From: Rossellomorea aquimaris
GTDB lineage: Bacteria > Bacillota > Bacilli > Bacillales > Bacillaceae_B
NCBI RefSeq assembly: GCF_020172085.1
Contig: NZ_JAIVAT010000010.1
Coordinates: 1 to 64,000, forward strand
Direction: 5' to 3'
DNA length: 64,000 nt
The translations under genes and the position numbers were made by a program. Of this stretch, positions 18,297 through 26,943 are shown one piece after another. The stretch's first letter is position 1; each line of letters starts with the position of its first letter. The notes under the pieces are model-generated. The model was not told the origin of the DNA. It was given only the letters and a program-made list of their open reading frames with translations, and did not search any database.

Positions 18297-19367
18297 ATGA
18301 CTGTGTTATGGTTGAATCTTTTATTGGTTTTTATGTTCGCCTTTTTTGCACGTTATTCAGCTGTATCTGCTAATGGTGTCTACTTTAATATGAAACCGAA
18401 TAAGCTTTTGGTAATGTTAACTTTATTAACTCTAGTGTTAGTATCCGGATTACGTATCAATATGGCAGATACGTATTTTTACATGCATTCATATGAAATA
18501 ACCCAGTTTTCTTGGGAAGGTGTGTTTGGACAAAGGGATTTTGGTTTCTATATACTTCAGCTACTCTTGAAAAAATATGTATCTACTGACCCCCAGATAC
18601 TAATATTACTTACAGCACTACTAACTAATTTTTTTATTGTATTTGTGTTATATAGATATTCTAGAATGCTTGAATTAAGTCTATATGTATATATTACTGG
18701 GGGCCTTTATTTAACTTCCATGAACGGAATGAGGCAATTCTTAGCAGCTGGAATTATCTTCATAGCGACAAAGTATATTTTTGATGGCAATTGGTTAAAG
18801 TATATATCTTTGGTTATTTTAGCATCTACCTTTCATCAAAGTGCTTTAGTACTAATACCAATATATTTTTTAGTGAGAAGGAAGGCATGGACCAAAACAA
18901 CTCTTGTCTTGTTGTTAATATCAGTCTTAATAGTAGTTGGATATAATCAATTTTCCGAGTTGTTATTTAAGGCAATTGATAATACTCAGTATGGGGGGTA
19001 CGACAATTTCACAGAGGGTGGAGCAAATATACTTAGAGTAATCGTACACTCTATACCAGTCATAATAGCGTATATAGGGAGGGGGAGATTAAGTGAACTA
19101 TATCCTAAAGGTGATTATATAGTTAATCTAGCGCTATTAGGGTCAATTTTCTTAATCATCTCAACTCAGAACTGGATTTTCGCAAGGTTTAATATTTATT
19201 TTGGGCTTTATCAAGTAATATTAATATCTTGGGTAATCAAGTTATTTGGGAAAAAGGATCAAAGGATCATATACCTTGGAGTTATAGTGTTTTACTTGAT
19301 TTATTTTTATTATGAGTGCGTTATATCATTTGGGACGGTTTATCAAAGCGATTACATTAACTTTTAG
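18297..19367 (+). CDS. EpsG-family polysaccharide polymerase
   Basis: A 356-residue multi-span membrane protein with about ten hydrophobic segments. The segments SGLRINMADTYFY and YITGGLYLTSMNGMRQFLAAGI match the EpsG family pattern (R-x-N-x-x-D-T-Y and M-N-G-x-R-Q). EpsG-like proteins are thought to act as Wzy-type polymerases joining EPS repeat units outside the membrane. The gene is clearly more AT-rich than the genes to its left, which with the next gene suggests a replaceable, serotype-like segment. Confidence 0.85.
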   Translation: MTVLWLNLLLVFMFAFFARYSAVSANGVYFNMKPNKLLVMLTLLTLVLVSGLRINMADTYFYMHSYEITQFSWEGVFGQRDFGFYILQLLLKKYVSTDPQILILLTALLTNFFIVFVLYRYSRMLELSLYVYITGGLYLTSMNGMRQFLAAGIIFIATKYIFDGNWLKYISLVILASTFHQSALVLIPIYFLVRRKAWTKTTLVLLLISVLIVVGYNQFSELLFKAIDNTQYGGYDNFTEGGANILRVIVHSIPVIIAYIGRGRLSELYPKGDYIVNLALLGSIFLIISTQNWIFARFNIYFGLYQVILISWVIKLFGKKDQRIIYLGVIVFYLIYFYYECVISFGTVYQSDYINF

Positions 19368-19390
19368 ACTAAAGGAGCGTACAGATTAAA

Positions 19391-20503
19391 ATGAAAAGTT
19401 CTTATACTGGAAAATTGACTAGACTAGATTCATTGACCTCCTTTAGGTTTATTGCTGCATTAATGGTGTACTTATTTCATGTAGGAATTTGGTCAGAATT
19501 TCAAACAGGATATATAGGGGTTAGCTTTTTTTTTATACTTTCAGGTTTCATATTGACCTATAACTACAGTAATAAATTAATTCACTTTGACAAAAAATCG
19601 GTTAGGAAGTTTTATATAGCAAGATTTTCAAAAATATACCCCGTCCATCTGTTAACTTTTTTCTTTGCTGTACCTTACTATTTTTTTATTCCATTAAAGC
19701 ATGAACCTGTATTATATGTGTTTCAAGCCATTACGAATATAACTTTGATCCATAGTTGGATTCCGTTTGGTAACATTTCATTCAATGGAGTGTCCTGGAG
19801 TCTATCAAACGAGATGTTTTTTTATATGATTCTACCTTTAGTTATAATGTGTGGCTACAAGTTCAGGACTAAAAGGTTAGTACTTGGAGTAGTTATTGCT
19901 GGTTTTAGCTTCTTATTACTTACTACATTGATCTTATTACCCCCAGCTAACAATTTTTCAAGATGGTTTGCCTATTACTTCCCAGTAACAAGAAGTTTGG
20001 AGTTCATAGTTGGTATATTCTTAGGATTTGTATTTTTACGAACTAAGAATTTAAAAATGAATGTACCTAAAGGTATTTTTACAATTATTGAAGTCATTAC
20101 TTTAAGTTTATTAATTCTAATAATAATACTCTCACCAAATATTCTTCAGAATTTACGTTATGGAATGGTGTTTATACCTTTTATGGGTTTACTAATAATT
20201 ACTTTTGCGTTTCAGAAAGGGTTATTGTCCCGTCTACTTTCTAATAAGGTTTTAATATATCTCGGAGAAATAAGCTTCTCCTTCTATATGATTCATAATT
20301 TAGTTCTTTCATACATCTTCTTTTTATGGAAGCCACAGATTAACCAAAATTTGTTGATAGTTATTTGTCTATTATTATCTATTGTCTTGTCATCGATTAT
20401 GTATCGCTTTTACGAAGAACCAATGAGGATAAGAGTAAAGGACAGTTTAGGAAATAAGTTTTACACTCAAAGTGTTGTAGAGTCAAATAAAAAGGTTGTT
20501 TGA
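19391..20503 (+). CDS. acyltransferase-3 family membrane protein (OafA/YrhL-like)
   Basis: A 370-residue protein with about ten membrane spans. RLDSLTSFRFIAALMVYLFH with the motif histidine and the R-x-x-R-I-x-P segment (IARFSKIYPVHL here) mark the acyltransferase-3 family, which adds acetyl or similar groups to exported sugars. AAAGGAG lies 13 bases before the ATG. AT-rich like its left neighbour. It probably O-acetylates the EPS unit. Confidence 0.88.
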   Translation: MKSSYTGKLTRLDSLTSFRFIAALMVYLFHVGIWSEFQTGYIGVSFFFILSGFILTYNYSNKLIHFDKKSVRKFYIARFSKIYPVHLLTFFFAVPYYFFIPLKHEPVLYVFQAITNITLIHSWIPFGNISFNGVSWSLSNEMFFYMILPLVIMCGYKFRTKRLVLGVVIAGFSFLLLTTLILLPPANNFSRWFAYYFPVTRSLEFIVGIFLGFVFLRTKNLKMNVPKGIFTIIEVITLSLLILIIILSPNILQNLRYGMVFIPFMGLLIITFAFQKGLLSRLLSNKVLIYLGEISFSFYMIHNLVLSYIFFLWKPQINQNLLIVICLLLSIVLSSIMYRFYEEPMRIRVKDSLGNKFYTQSVVESNKKVV

Positions 20504-20527
20504 ATTATATTGAAAAGGAGAAAATTT

Positions 20528-21565
20528 ATGACGATATTAATTACCGGAGGAGCAGGATATATCGGAAGCCACACTTGCATCGAATTATTAAATGCAGGCC
20601 ATGAAATCATCGTAGTGGACAATTTTTCAAACAGTAAACCTGAAGCACTCAAGAGAGTTTCAGAAATTACGAGAAAATACTTTCGAACTTATTGTCTGGA
20701 TCTACAAAACCGGGAAGGGCTGGAGAAGGTGTTTACCGATAACGAGATTGAAGCGGTGATTCATTTTGCCGGCTCCAAGGCGGTAGGAGAATCGGTTCAT
20801 TTTCCACTTGAATATTACGAAAACAATATGAACAGCACCATCACTCTTTGTGAAGTTATGAAAAAATTCAAAGTGAATAAACTCGTATTTAGTTCATCAG
20901 CCACTGTATATGGTGCGACGGATAAGGTACCTATTACAGAGGAGACCCCTTTAAAAGCGACAAACCCTTATGGTCGTACAAAGCAGATGATTGAAGAGTT
21001 ATTACAGGATCTATATGATTCTGACCGTGAATGGAGTATTGCCCTGCTTCGTTATTTCAATCCTGTAGGGGCTCATGAGAGTGGCCGGATTGGTGAAGAT
21101 CCAAATGGAATTCCGAACAATCTGATGCCGTATATTTCTCAAGTAGCAATTGGGAAATTGGAAACACTTCAAGTGTTCGGTAATGATTACCCAACAATAG
21201 ACGGTACCGGGATAAGAGATTATATTCATGTGGTCGACCTGGCTCTTGGTCACGTCAAAGCTCTGGAAAGACTACTTACTAATACCGGAATTGATGCGTA
21301 TAATTTAGGCACCGGTAAAGGATACAGTGTTCTTGAAGTCTTGTCCGCATATGAAAGAGCAGCTGGGAAAACCATTCCATATAAGATAGTGGAAAAGCGA
21401 CAGGGAGATGTAGCCGTTTGTTATGCTGATACATCAAAAGCAAAAGAGAAACTAAATTGGGAAGCGGTTAAAGGGATTGATGAGATGTGTAAGGATTCCT
21501 TGAGATGGCAACAACATAATTCGTTCGGTTACGAGAAACAATCCAAAATGTTAGTGAAGAACTAG
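20528..21565 (+). CDS. galE: UDP-glucose 4-epimerase
   Basis: A 345-residue SDR enzyme interconverting UDP-glucose and UDP-galactose (or the N-acetyl forms). The N-terminal ILITGGAGYIGSHTCIELL holds the NAD loop. The S-x-x-x-Y-G-x-x-K type catalytic region is present as SSSATVYG followed by NPYGRTK. ATG 20528 has AAAGGAGA upstream; the longer TTG start at 20510 does not. GC content returns to the level of epsC-epsD here, so the AT-rich epsG/acyltransferase pair is bracketed. Confidence 0.94.
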   Translation: MTILITGGAGYIGSHTCIELLNAGHEIIVVDNFSNSKPEALKRVSEITRKYFRTYCLDLQNREGLEKVFTDNEIEAVIHFAGSKAVGESVHFPLEYYENNMNSTITLCEVMKKFKVNKLVFSSSATVYGATDKVPITEETPLKATNPYGRTKQMIEELLQDLYDSDREWSIALLRYFNPVGAHESGRIGEDPNGIPNNLMPYISQVAIGKLETLQVFGNDYPTIDGTGIRDYIHVVDLALGHVKALERLLTNTGIDAYNLGTGKGYSVLEVLSAYERAAGKTIPYKIVEKRQGDVAVCYADTSKAKEKLNWEAVKGIDEMCKDSLRWQQHNSFGYEKQSKMLVKN

Positions 21566-21568
21566 GTA

Positions 21569-21598
21569 CAGGTGCTACTCATAGCAGCTGCTTTTTTT
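21569..21598 (+). terminator. intrinsic terminator inside the EPS operon
   Basis: CAGGTGCTA and TAGCAGCTG form an 8-of-9 bp stem with a CTCA loop, followed by seven T. It starts 3 bases after the galE stop. Since transcription must continue to epsL, epsM and epsN, it needs read-through, as the EAR element would provide. Confidence 0.75.
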
Positions 21599-21622
21599 AT
21601 GTTCAATGTAAGGAGAAGAAAT

Positions 21623-21784
21623 ATGAATATAACTGAAAATCTAAAAGTCGAAGATCTTCAGGAGCTTTTAAAAACAATATATCAAAAGGGTATTCAATCT
21701 AAAGAAGTGAATACAAGTGAATTTCTAAATGAAATAAAAGAAAGCATCATCTCCCTCTGTACTACAAATGAGATCGATAACTGA
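21623..21784 (+). CDS. small acidic hypothetical protein, faint SinI-like pattern
   Basis: A 53-residue ORF behind a perfect AAGGAGA site, 21 bases before epsL. I do not recognise a family with certainty. The segment DLQELLKTIYQKGIQSKEV, followed by a second helix, faintly resembles the SinI/SinR interaction hairpin (E-L-x-x-x-x-x-x-x-x-I-x-x-x-E). A SinR homologue is encoded 2.5 kb downstream, so a SinI-like antagonist is possible but unproven. It could also be an unrelated small protein. Confidence 0.55.
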   Translation: MNITENLKVEDLQELLKTIYQKGIQSKEVNTSEFLNEIKESIISLCTTNEIDN

Positions 21785-21805
21785 TCATCAAGGAAGTGAT
21801 TTCAA

Positions 21806-22393
21806 ATGATCAAACGAATGATGGATATTGGTATTTCAACGATTTTACTTTTGATCCTGATCCCGTTAATGGTTCCAATCATGTTAGGGATCAAGATTAA
21901 AATGGGATCACCTCTATTGTTTTGTCAGCAACGACCAGGGTTATACGGAAAACCATTCATCCTATATAAATTCAGAACCATGTTGAATGGGGATGGTAAA
22001 GCAGATGAACTGAGATTGACTCCTCTTGGAAGATTCCTTAGAAAGTTTAGCCTTGATGAAATTCCCCAGCTTTTCAATGTACTGAAAGGGGATATGAGTT
22101 TAGTGGGTCCGAGGCCGCTGTTGATGGAGTATCTGCCACTCTATTCCGAAGAACAATACACTCGACATCACGCAAAGCCTGGCATAACCGGATGGGCTCA
22201 GGTGAACGGGAGGAATGCAATCTCATGGGAAGAAAAATTCTTATTGGATATTTGGTACGTCAAGAATCAAAGTTTCCTTCTCGATATGAAAATCCTTGCC
22301 AGAACCTTCATCAAAGTGGTCAAAAAAGAGGGAATTACCGGGCAGGATCATGCAACAATGGAAAAGTTCAAAGGGTCGAAAGAAGTGGTTTGA
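21806..22393 (+). CDS. epsL: undecaprenyl-phosphate sugar phosphotransferase EpsL
   Basis: A 195-residue bacterial sugar transferase. One N-terminal span (residues about 9-29) anchors the enzyme; the catalytic part has LYKFRTM, RKFSLDEIPQLFNVLKGDMS and VGPRPLL, with the paired D-E of the family. It transfers the first sugar phosphate, likely diacetylbacillosamine, to undecaprenyl phosphate and so starts the repeat unit. It is the same length and order (epsL-M-N) as in B. subtilis. Confidence 0.94.
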   Translation: MIKRMMDIGISTILLLILIPLMVPIMLGIKIKMGSPLLFCQQRPGLYGKPFILYKFRTMLNGDGKADELRLTPLGRFLRKFSLDEIPQLFNVLKGDMSLVGPRPLLMEYLPLYSEEQYTRHHAKPGITGWAQVNGRNAISWEEKFLLDIWYVKNQSFLLDMKILARTFIKVVKKEGITGQDHATMEKFKGSKEVV

Positions 22394-22394
22394 T

Positions 22395-23039
22395 ATGAGG
22401 GTCGTAATCATTGGAAATGGCGGGCATAGTAAAGTTGTTCAGGAGATGGTAATAAGACAGGGGTACAGTATTCATGCCATAGTAGATGACAAATATGGAA
22501 GTGAGAGAGTCATTGACGGCATTGTTTATGCACCATTAAATTCAATTCATAAAATGCGTGATAAAGAGATGAAAGTGGTCGTGGCGATTGGTCATAATAT
22601 GGTTAGAATGCATGTGGTAAGTAAGTTAAAGCTTCCCAGTGAGCAGTATTTAACCGTCATCGATCCTACTGCAGTAGTAAGCAATTCGGCAGCAGTTGGA
22701 TGTGGAACAGTTGTGATGCCACAAGCCGTGATTAATGCAGATGCCCAAATCCATGATCACTGTATCATCAACACCGGAGCTGTCATTGAACATGATAATT
22801 CTGTATGGGATTATTCCCATATTTCCCCTCGCGCAACATTAACAGGGAATGTAACAATCGACGAAGGTGTACACATAGGGGCGGGTGCTACCGTCATTCC
22901 TGGTATGAACATCGGGGAGTGGTCGATCATTGGAGCCGGAGCGACAGTCATTCGATCTGTCCCTGCCTATTGCAAGGCAGTGGGGACACCAGCCAGGATC
23001 ATCAATAGGAGCCTTGGAGCAGTGAAAGATATCATGTAG
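22395..23039 (+). CDS. epsM: sugar O/N-acetyltransferase EpsM (PglD family)
   Basis: A 214-residue acetyltransferase: an N-terminal VVIIGNGGHSKVVQ Rossmann-like domain and a C-terminal left-handed beta-helix of hexapeptide repeats (for example VTIDEGVHIGAGATVIPG). The catalytic histidine is in IEHDNSVWDYSHISPRA. It acetylates the 4-amino sugar made by EpsN to give N,N'-diacetylbacillosamine. The start lies one base after the epsL stop; the longer in-frame ATG at 22296 would lie deep inside epsL. Confidence 0.93.
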   Translation: MRVVIIGNGGHSKVVQEMVIRQGYSIHAIVDDKYGSERVIDGIVYAPLNSIHKMRDKEMKVVVAIGHNMVRMHVVSKLKLPSEQYLTVIDPTAVVSNSAAVGCGTVVMPQAVINADAQIHDHCIINTGAVIEHDNSVWDYSHISPRATLTGNVTIDEGVHIGAGATVIPGMNIGEWSIIGAGATVIRSVPAYCKAVGTPARIINRSLGAVKDIM

Positions 23040-23057
23040 AGAAAAGGTGGTTGTTAG

Positions 23058-24227
23058 ATGAAGAAGCCGAGAATCTTCCTTTCTCCTCCGCATATGAGTG
23101 GAAGGGAACAAGAATACATTAAGGAAGCCTTCCGGACCAATTGGATTGCCCCATTAGGTCCGAACGTTGACGCATTTGAAAGAGAGTTAGCCTCATACGT
23201 AGGAGCCAGTGAAGCGGTCGCCGTGAATTCGGGAACAGCCGCCATCCACTTGGCTCTTTCTTTATTAGGAGTCACCCGTGGAGACACCGTTTTCTGCTCA
23301 ACATTGACGTTTGTGGCAAGTGCGAACCCTATTCTATATCAGGGAGCAGAGCCCGTTTTTATAGATTCGGATTTCGATTCCTGGAATATGTCTCCACAGG
23401 CGCTTCAACGGGCATTACAAGACGCTGCCCTTCAGGGAAAGCTTCCAAAAGCCGTGATTATTGTGAACTTATATGGTCAAAGTGCGAAAATGGATGAACT
23501 TCTTACTCTCTGTGACCACTATCAAGTCCCGGTTGTAGAAGATGCAGCCGAGTCACTGGGCTCTACTTATAAGGGGAAACCTAGCGGGACATTTGGTCAT
23601 TTTGGGGTCTACTCATTTAACGGAAATAAGATTATTACCACCTCCGGCGGGGGCATGCTGGTTTCCAACGATGTGGAATCCTTGCAGAAAGCCCGTTTCC
23701 TGGCTACCCAGGCAAGAGATCCTGCACCTTATTATCAGCATAGTCAGGTAGGCCACAATTACAGACTGAGTAATATTTTAGCAGGAGTGGGAAGAGCCCA
23801 GCTGGAGGTAATCGATGATAGGGTGAGCGCCAGAAGACTCATATTTGAACGTTATCAGCAGTCCCTTTCCCATCTCCCGGGTATCTCATTCATGCCGGAA
23901 TTAGAAAACAGTATGTCAAACAGGTGGCTTACAACCTTAATCATTGACGAATTAGAAACCGGAATACCATCATCACAAATAATTGAAGCAATGGCGAACG
24001 AGAATATTGAAGCACGTCCAGTATGGAAGCCTCTTCATATGCAACCCTTATTCAAGGGGGCAACGTATTTCTCTCACAGTGAAGATGATGATGTGTCTGC
24101 AAAATTGTTTTCCAGAGGTGTTTGTCTTCCATCTGGTTCAGGCATGACGGAAGAAGAACAGACGAGAGTGGTTAATCTTTTAGAAGAAACATTAGAGGGA
24201 GTGTTAGTAACACGGGAAATTATTTGA
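23058..24227 (+). CDS. epsN: aminotransferase EpsN (DegT/PglE family)
   Basis: A 389-residue PLP enzyme. The internal-aldimine lysine sits in YSFNGNKIITTSGGG; NSGTAAIHLALSLLG and VVEDAAESLG bind PLP. It aminates the 4-keto sugar from EpsC. AAAGGTGG precedes the start. EpsC, EpsN, EpsM and EpsL together form a full bacillosamine-initiation route. Confidence 0.94.
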   Translation: MKKPRIFLSPPHMSGREQEYIKEAFRTNWIAPLGPNVDAFERELASYVGASEAVAVNSGTAAIHLALSLLGVTRGDTVFCSTLTFVASANPILYQGAEPVFIDSDFDSWNMSPQALQRALQDAALQGKLPKAVIIVNLYGQSAKMDELLTLCDHYQVPVVEDAAESLGSTYKGKPSGTFGHFGVYSFNGNKIITTSGGGMLVSNDVESLQKARFLATQARDPAPYYQHSQVGHNYRLSNILAGVGRAQLEVIDDRVSARRLIFERYQQSLSHLPGISFMPELENSMSNRWLTTLIIDELETGIPSSQIIEAMANENIEARPVWKPLHMQPLFKGATYFSHSEDDDVSAKLFSRGVCLPSGSGMTEEEQTRVVNLLEETLEGVLVTREII

Positions 24228-24250
24228 TGACAAAAATGAGGTATAAATAA

Positions 24251-24598
24251 ATGATAGGTACAAATATAAGTACAATTCGAAAACGCAGAGGACTCACCTT
24301 ATCCGAACTTGCAGACCGGGCAAATGTATCTAAATCCTATTTGAGTAATTTAGAGAGGAACTTAAATAAGAATCCCTCTATTCAAGTCCTAGAGAAAATC
24401 TCGACTGTATTAGACGTGGATTTAATGACCATCCTTCAATTCAATGCACATGAAGACAACAGGGAACTACTTGAGAACGAATGGCTGGACTTTATCAATG
24501 AATTGAAGGATTCAGGGATTGAGAAAGAGCAATTACAACAATATAAAGCGGTGATTGAATTCATAAAGTGGCAGAATCAAAAGGTGGAAGAGAAATAG
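24251..24598 (+). CDS. SinR-like transcriptional repressor
   Basis: A 115-residue protein like SinR/SlrR. The N-terminal Xre-type HTH (residues 4-60) has LSELADRANVSKSYLSNLERN, nearly that of SinR (LSELAEKAGVAKSYLSSIERN). The C-terminal helical part (74-115) has NEWLDFINELKDSGIEKEQL, the SinI/SinR dimer hairpin. SinR represses biofilm matrix operons by binding GTTCTYT sites; such sites are present in this window. Unlike B. subtilis, the gene sits inside the EPS operon. So it might repress its own transcription, and may be a SlrR-type or local paralogue rather than the master SinR. Confidence 0.86.
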   Translation: MIGTNISTIRKRRGLTLSELADRANVSKSYLSNLERNLNKNPSIQVLEKISTVLDVDLMTILQFNAHEDNRELLENEWLDFINELKDSGIEKEQLQQYKAVIEFIKWQNQKVEEK

Positions 24599-24616
24599 TC
24601 AGGGGAGGGGATAGCG

Positions 24617-25771
24617 ATGGATGTACCTAAACGAATCCTTCACATAGTGGGAGCGATGAACAGGGCAGGGACGGAGACCATGTTAATGAATCTGTACCGG
24701 AATATAAATCATCATGAGATACAATTTGATTTCGTTTCTTACAGTGAAGAAAAGGCTCATTATGATCACGAAATTATTGAGCTTGGCGGAAAGGTGATAA
24801 GGTTATCCCAAACCGGATCAATAATGGAACTCTATCAGGCAATTAAACAGAATGGGCCTTACGAAGCGGTTCATTCGCATACTTTATTTCACTGCGGCAT
24901 AGCAAGTGCAGCAGCGTACTTAGCGGGAGTGAAAATCCGAATTTCTCATGCTCATACGACGGAAGATAATGAAGAGGGCTTGGTAAGGAGAATGTATATT
25001 ACTGCCATGAGAAAGATGATAAAGGTATTTTCCACACACCTGCTTGCTTGCAGTAAAGAAGCGGGTGAGTACTTATTTGGAGCGGGAGCTGCACATCAAT
25101 CCAACTATTCCTATTTTCCGAATGTGATCGAGTTTGAGAAGTTGTTAACATGTCCTCCATCACTCTTTAATCAATTCAAAATAGAAGAAGGCCTTGGGAA
25201 ATCCATTGTCATTGGACATATTGGCAGATTCATCCCGGCTAAGAACCACGATTTCTTGCTTGATGTGATGAAGAGCTTAATAAAAAGGAATCCAAATTGT
25301 AAACTATTGCTGGTAGGAGAAGGAGATCTAAAAAAACATATTGAAAAAAGGATTGAAAATGAAGGGCTTAAAGAAAGTATCCGACTTGTAGGAATCAGGG
25401 AAGACATCGGAACCATGTTACATAGTATGGATGTTTTTGTCTTTCCTTCCCTATACGAAGGCTTGGGACTTGTCCTCTTGGAAGCACAAGCCAGTGGTCT
25501 GCCATGTGTCGTATCCGAAGCCATTCAACCAGAAGCAGACCTGCAAATTGGGTTGGTCACACAGCTCCAATTGAGGGACGGACCTGAAGTATGGGCTGGA
25601 GCTATAGTAGAACAGGCTAATAGGAAAGAAAAAAACCTCCATAAAATCAAACAGAGCTTTGAAAGAAATGACTATTCACCGGAAGCGGGGATTTCAAAGC
25701 TTATGACCTTATATGGAGTAGACATAGCGCTGGGAGGATCTAATGAAAAAAGTATTGATCGCTTCGTTTGA
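24617..25771 (+). CDS. GT4 glycosyltransferase, EpsF-like paralogue
   Basis: A 384-residue GT4 enzyme starting ILHIVGAMNRAGTETMLMNLYR, close to the enzyme at 16264 and EpsF. E-x7-E is present as YEGLGLVLLEAQ. GC content is like epsL-epsN. Its end overlaps the next gene by 29 bases. Confidence 0.88.
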   Translation: MDVPKRILHIVGAMNRAGTETMLMNLYRNINHHEIQFDFVSYSEEKAHYDHEIIELGGKVIRLSQTGSIMELYQAIKQNGPYEAVHSHTLFHCGIASAAAYLAGVKIRISHAHTTEDNEEGLVRRMYITAMRKMIKVFSTHLLACSKEAGEYLFGAGAAHQSNYSYFPNVIEFEKLLTCPPSLFNQFKIEEGLGKSIVIGHIGRFIPAKNHDFLLDVMKSLIKRNPNCKLLLVGEGDLKKHIEKRIENEGLKESIRLVGIREDIGTMLHSMDVFVFPSLYEGLGLVLLEAQASGLPCVVSEAIQPEADLQIGLVTQLQLRDGPEVWAGAIVEQANRKEKNLHKIKQSFERNDYSPEAGISKLMTLYGVDIALGGSNEKSIDRFV

Positions 25772-26921
25772 TATGGAAGTCGGCGGTGTGGAACGGAGTC
25801 TCATCAGCATGTTGACTCATTTTGATTACGACCAATACCAGGTTGATCTGATGTTATACAGTCATACAGGTGACTTTATGGAACTACTGCCTACAGGACC
25901 AACCCTGCTTCCAGAGAATAACGTATACAAAACTTTTCGAATGCCGGTTTCAATGTTGATGAAAAAAGGAAACTGGGCCATTGGTTTAACAAGGATGCTT
26001 GCGAGATATAAGGCAAATCTTCAAAAAAATGCTGAAACAGGTTATAAGCAAATGCAATACATGTGGAAGTATGCCCTCCCATTCTTACCGAAGATGGAGA
26101 AAGAGTACGATATAGCCATCAGTTATTTATGGCCACATTATTTTGTAGCGGAAAAAGTAAAAGCTAAAACTAAGATAGCATGGATTCATACTGACTATTC
26201 AACTGTAGAAACTGATGTGAAATTAGATTTAGAGATCTGGAATAAATTTAATTATATTGTGGCTGTATCTGAAGAATGTAAAAGAGCGTTCTTATTAACT
26301 CATCCTTCTCTTTATAAGAAAGTATTAGTTATTGAAAACATAACATCACCAGAGTTAGTTAGGGATTTATCTCGTGAATTAGTTGAAGATTTTATAACCC
26401 AAGATAGAAGATTTAAACTTCTTTCAGTAGGAAGATTATCGTATGCAAAAGGTATTGATATCGCTGTAAGAGCATTGAAAATACTTAAAGACAAGGGTTA
26501 TAACAATCTAGCTTGGTATGTTGTTGGCTATGGTGGAGAGGAAAACAAGATTAGAGAATTAATTCGAGAGAATAAATTAGAAGGCTCATTTATCTTATTA
26601 GGAAAAAAAATGAATCCTTATCCGTATATGAAAATAGCAGATATTTACGTTCAACCTTCTCGTTATGAAGGTAAAGCTGTTACAGTCAGTGAGGCTCAGA
26701 TAATTGGAAAACCTGTTTTAATAACAAATTACATGACCGCAAAAAGTCAGGTGCAAAATGGAGTCGATGGCTCTATTTGTGATTTAACACCCGAAGGCTT
26801 AGCAGAAGGTATTGAAAAGTTGTATAAGAATAAAGAGGAAAGAAGTAAGTTAGAAAGAAATTGCATGAATATTATATTCGACAACAGGTTAGAGTTAGAA
26901 AAATTATATAAAATTATATAG
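25743..26921 (+). CDS. GT4 glycosyltransferase, possible mosaic gene
   Basis: A 392-residue GT4 enzyme: N-terminal MEVGGVERSLISML, acceptor domain with YDIAISYLWPHYF and IAWIHTDYS, C-terminal DIYVQPSRYEGKAVTVSEAQ with E-x7-E. The first 420 bases have the GC content of the upstream genes; from about 26170 on the sequence becomes strongly AT-rich and stays so for several kilobases. This suggests a recombination junction inside the gene. It is the first of four related enzymes (also 28071, 29257, 30481). Confidence 0.86.
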   Translation: MKKVLIASFDMEVGGVERSLISMLTHFDYDQYQVDLMLYSHTGDFMELLPTGPTLLPENNVYKTFRMPVSMLMKKGNWAIGLTRMLARYKANLQKNAETGYKQMQYMWKYALPFLPKMEKEYDIAISYLWPHYFVAEKVKAKTKIAWIHTDYSTVETDVKLDLEIWNKFNYIVAVSEECKRAFLLTHPSLYKKVLVIENITSPELVRDLSRELVEDFITQDRRFKLLSVGRLSYAKGIDIAVRALKILKDKGYNNLAWYVVGYGGEENKIRELIRENKLEGSFILLGKKMNPYPYMKIADIYVQPSRYEGKAVTVSEAQIIGKPVLITNYMTAKSQVQNGVDGSICDLTPEGLAEGIEKLYKNKEERSKLERNCMNIIFDNRLELEKLYKII

Positions 26922-26943
26922 TGGACTGAATGGAGTGTGAAAG

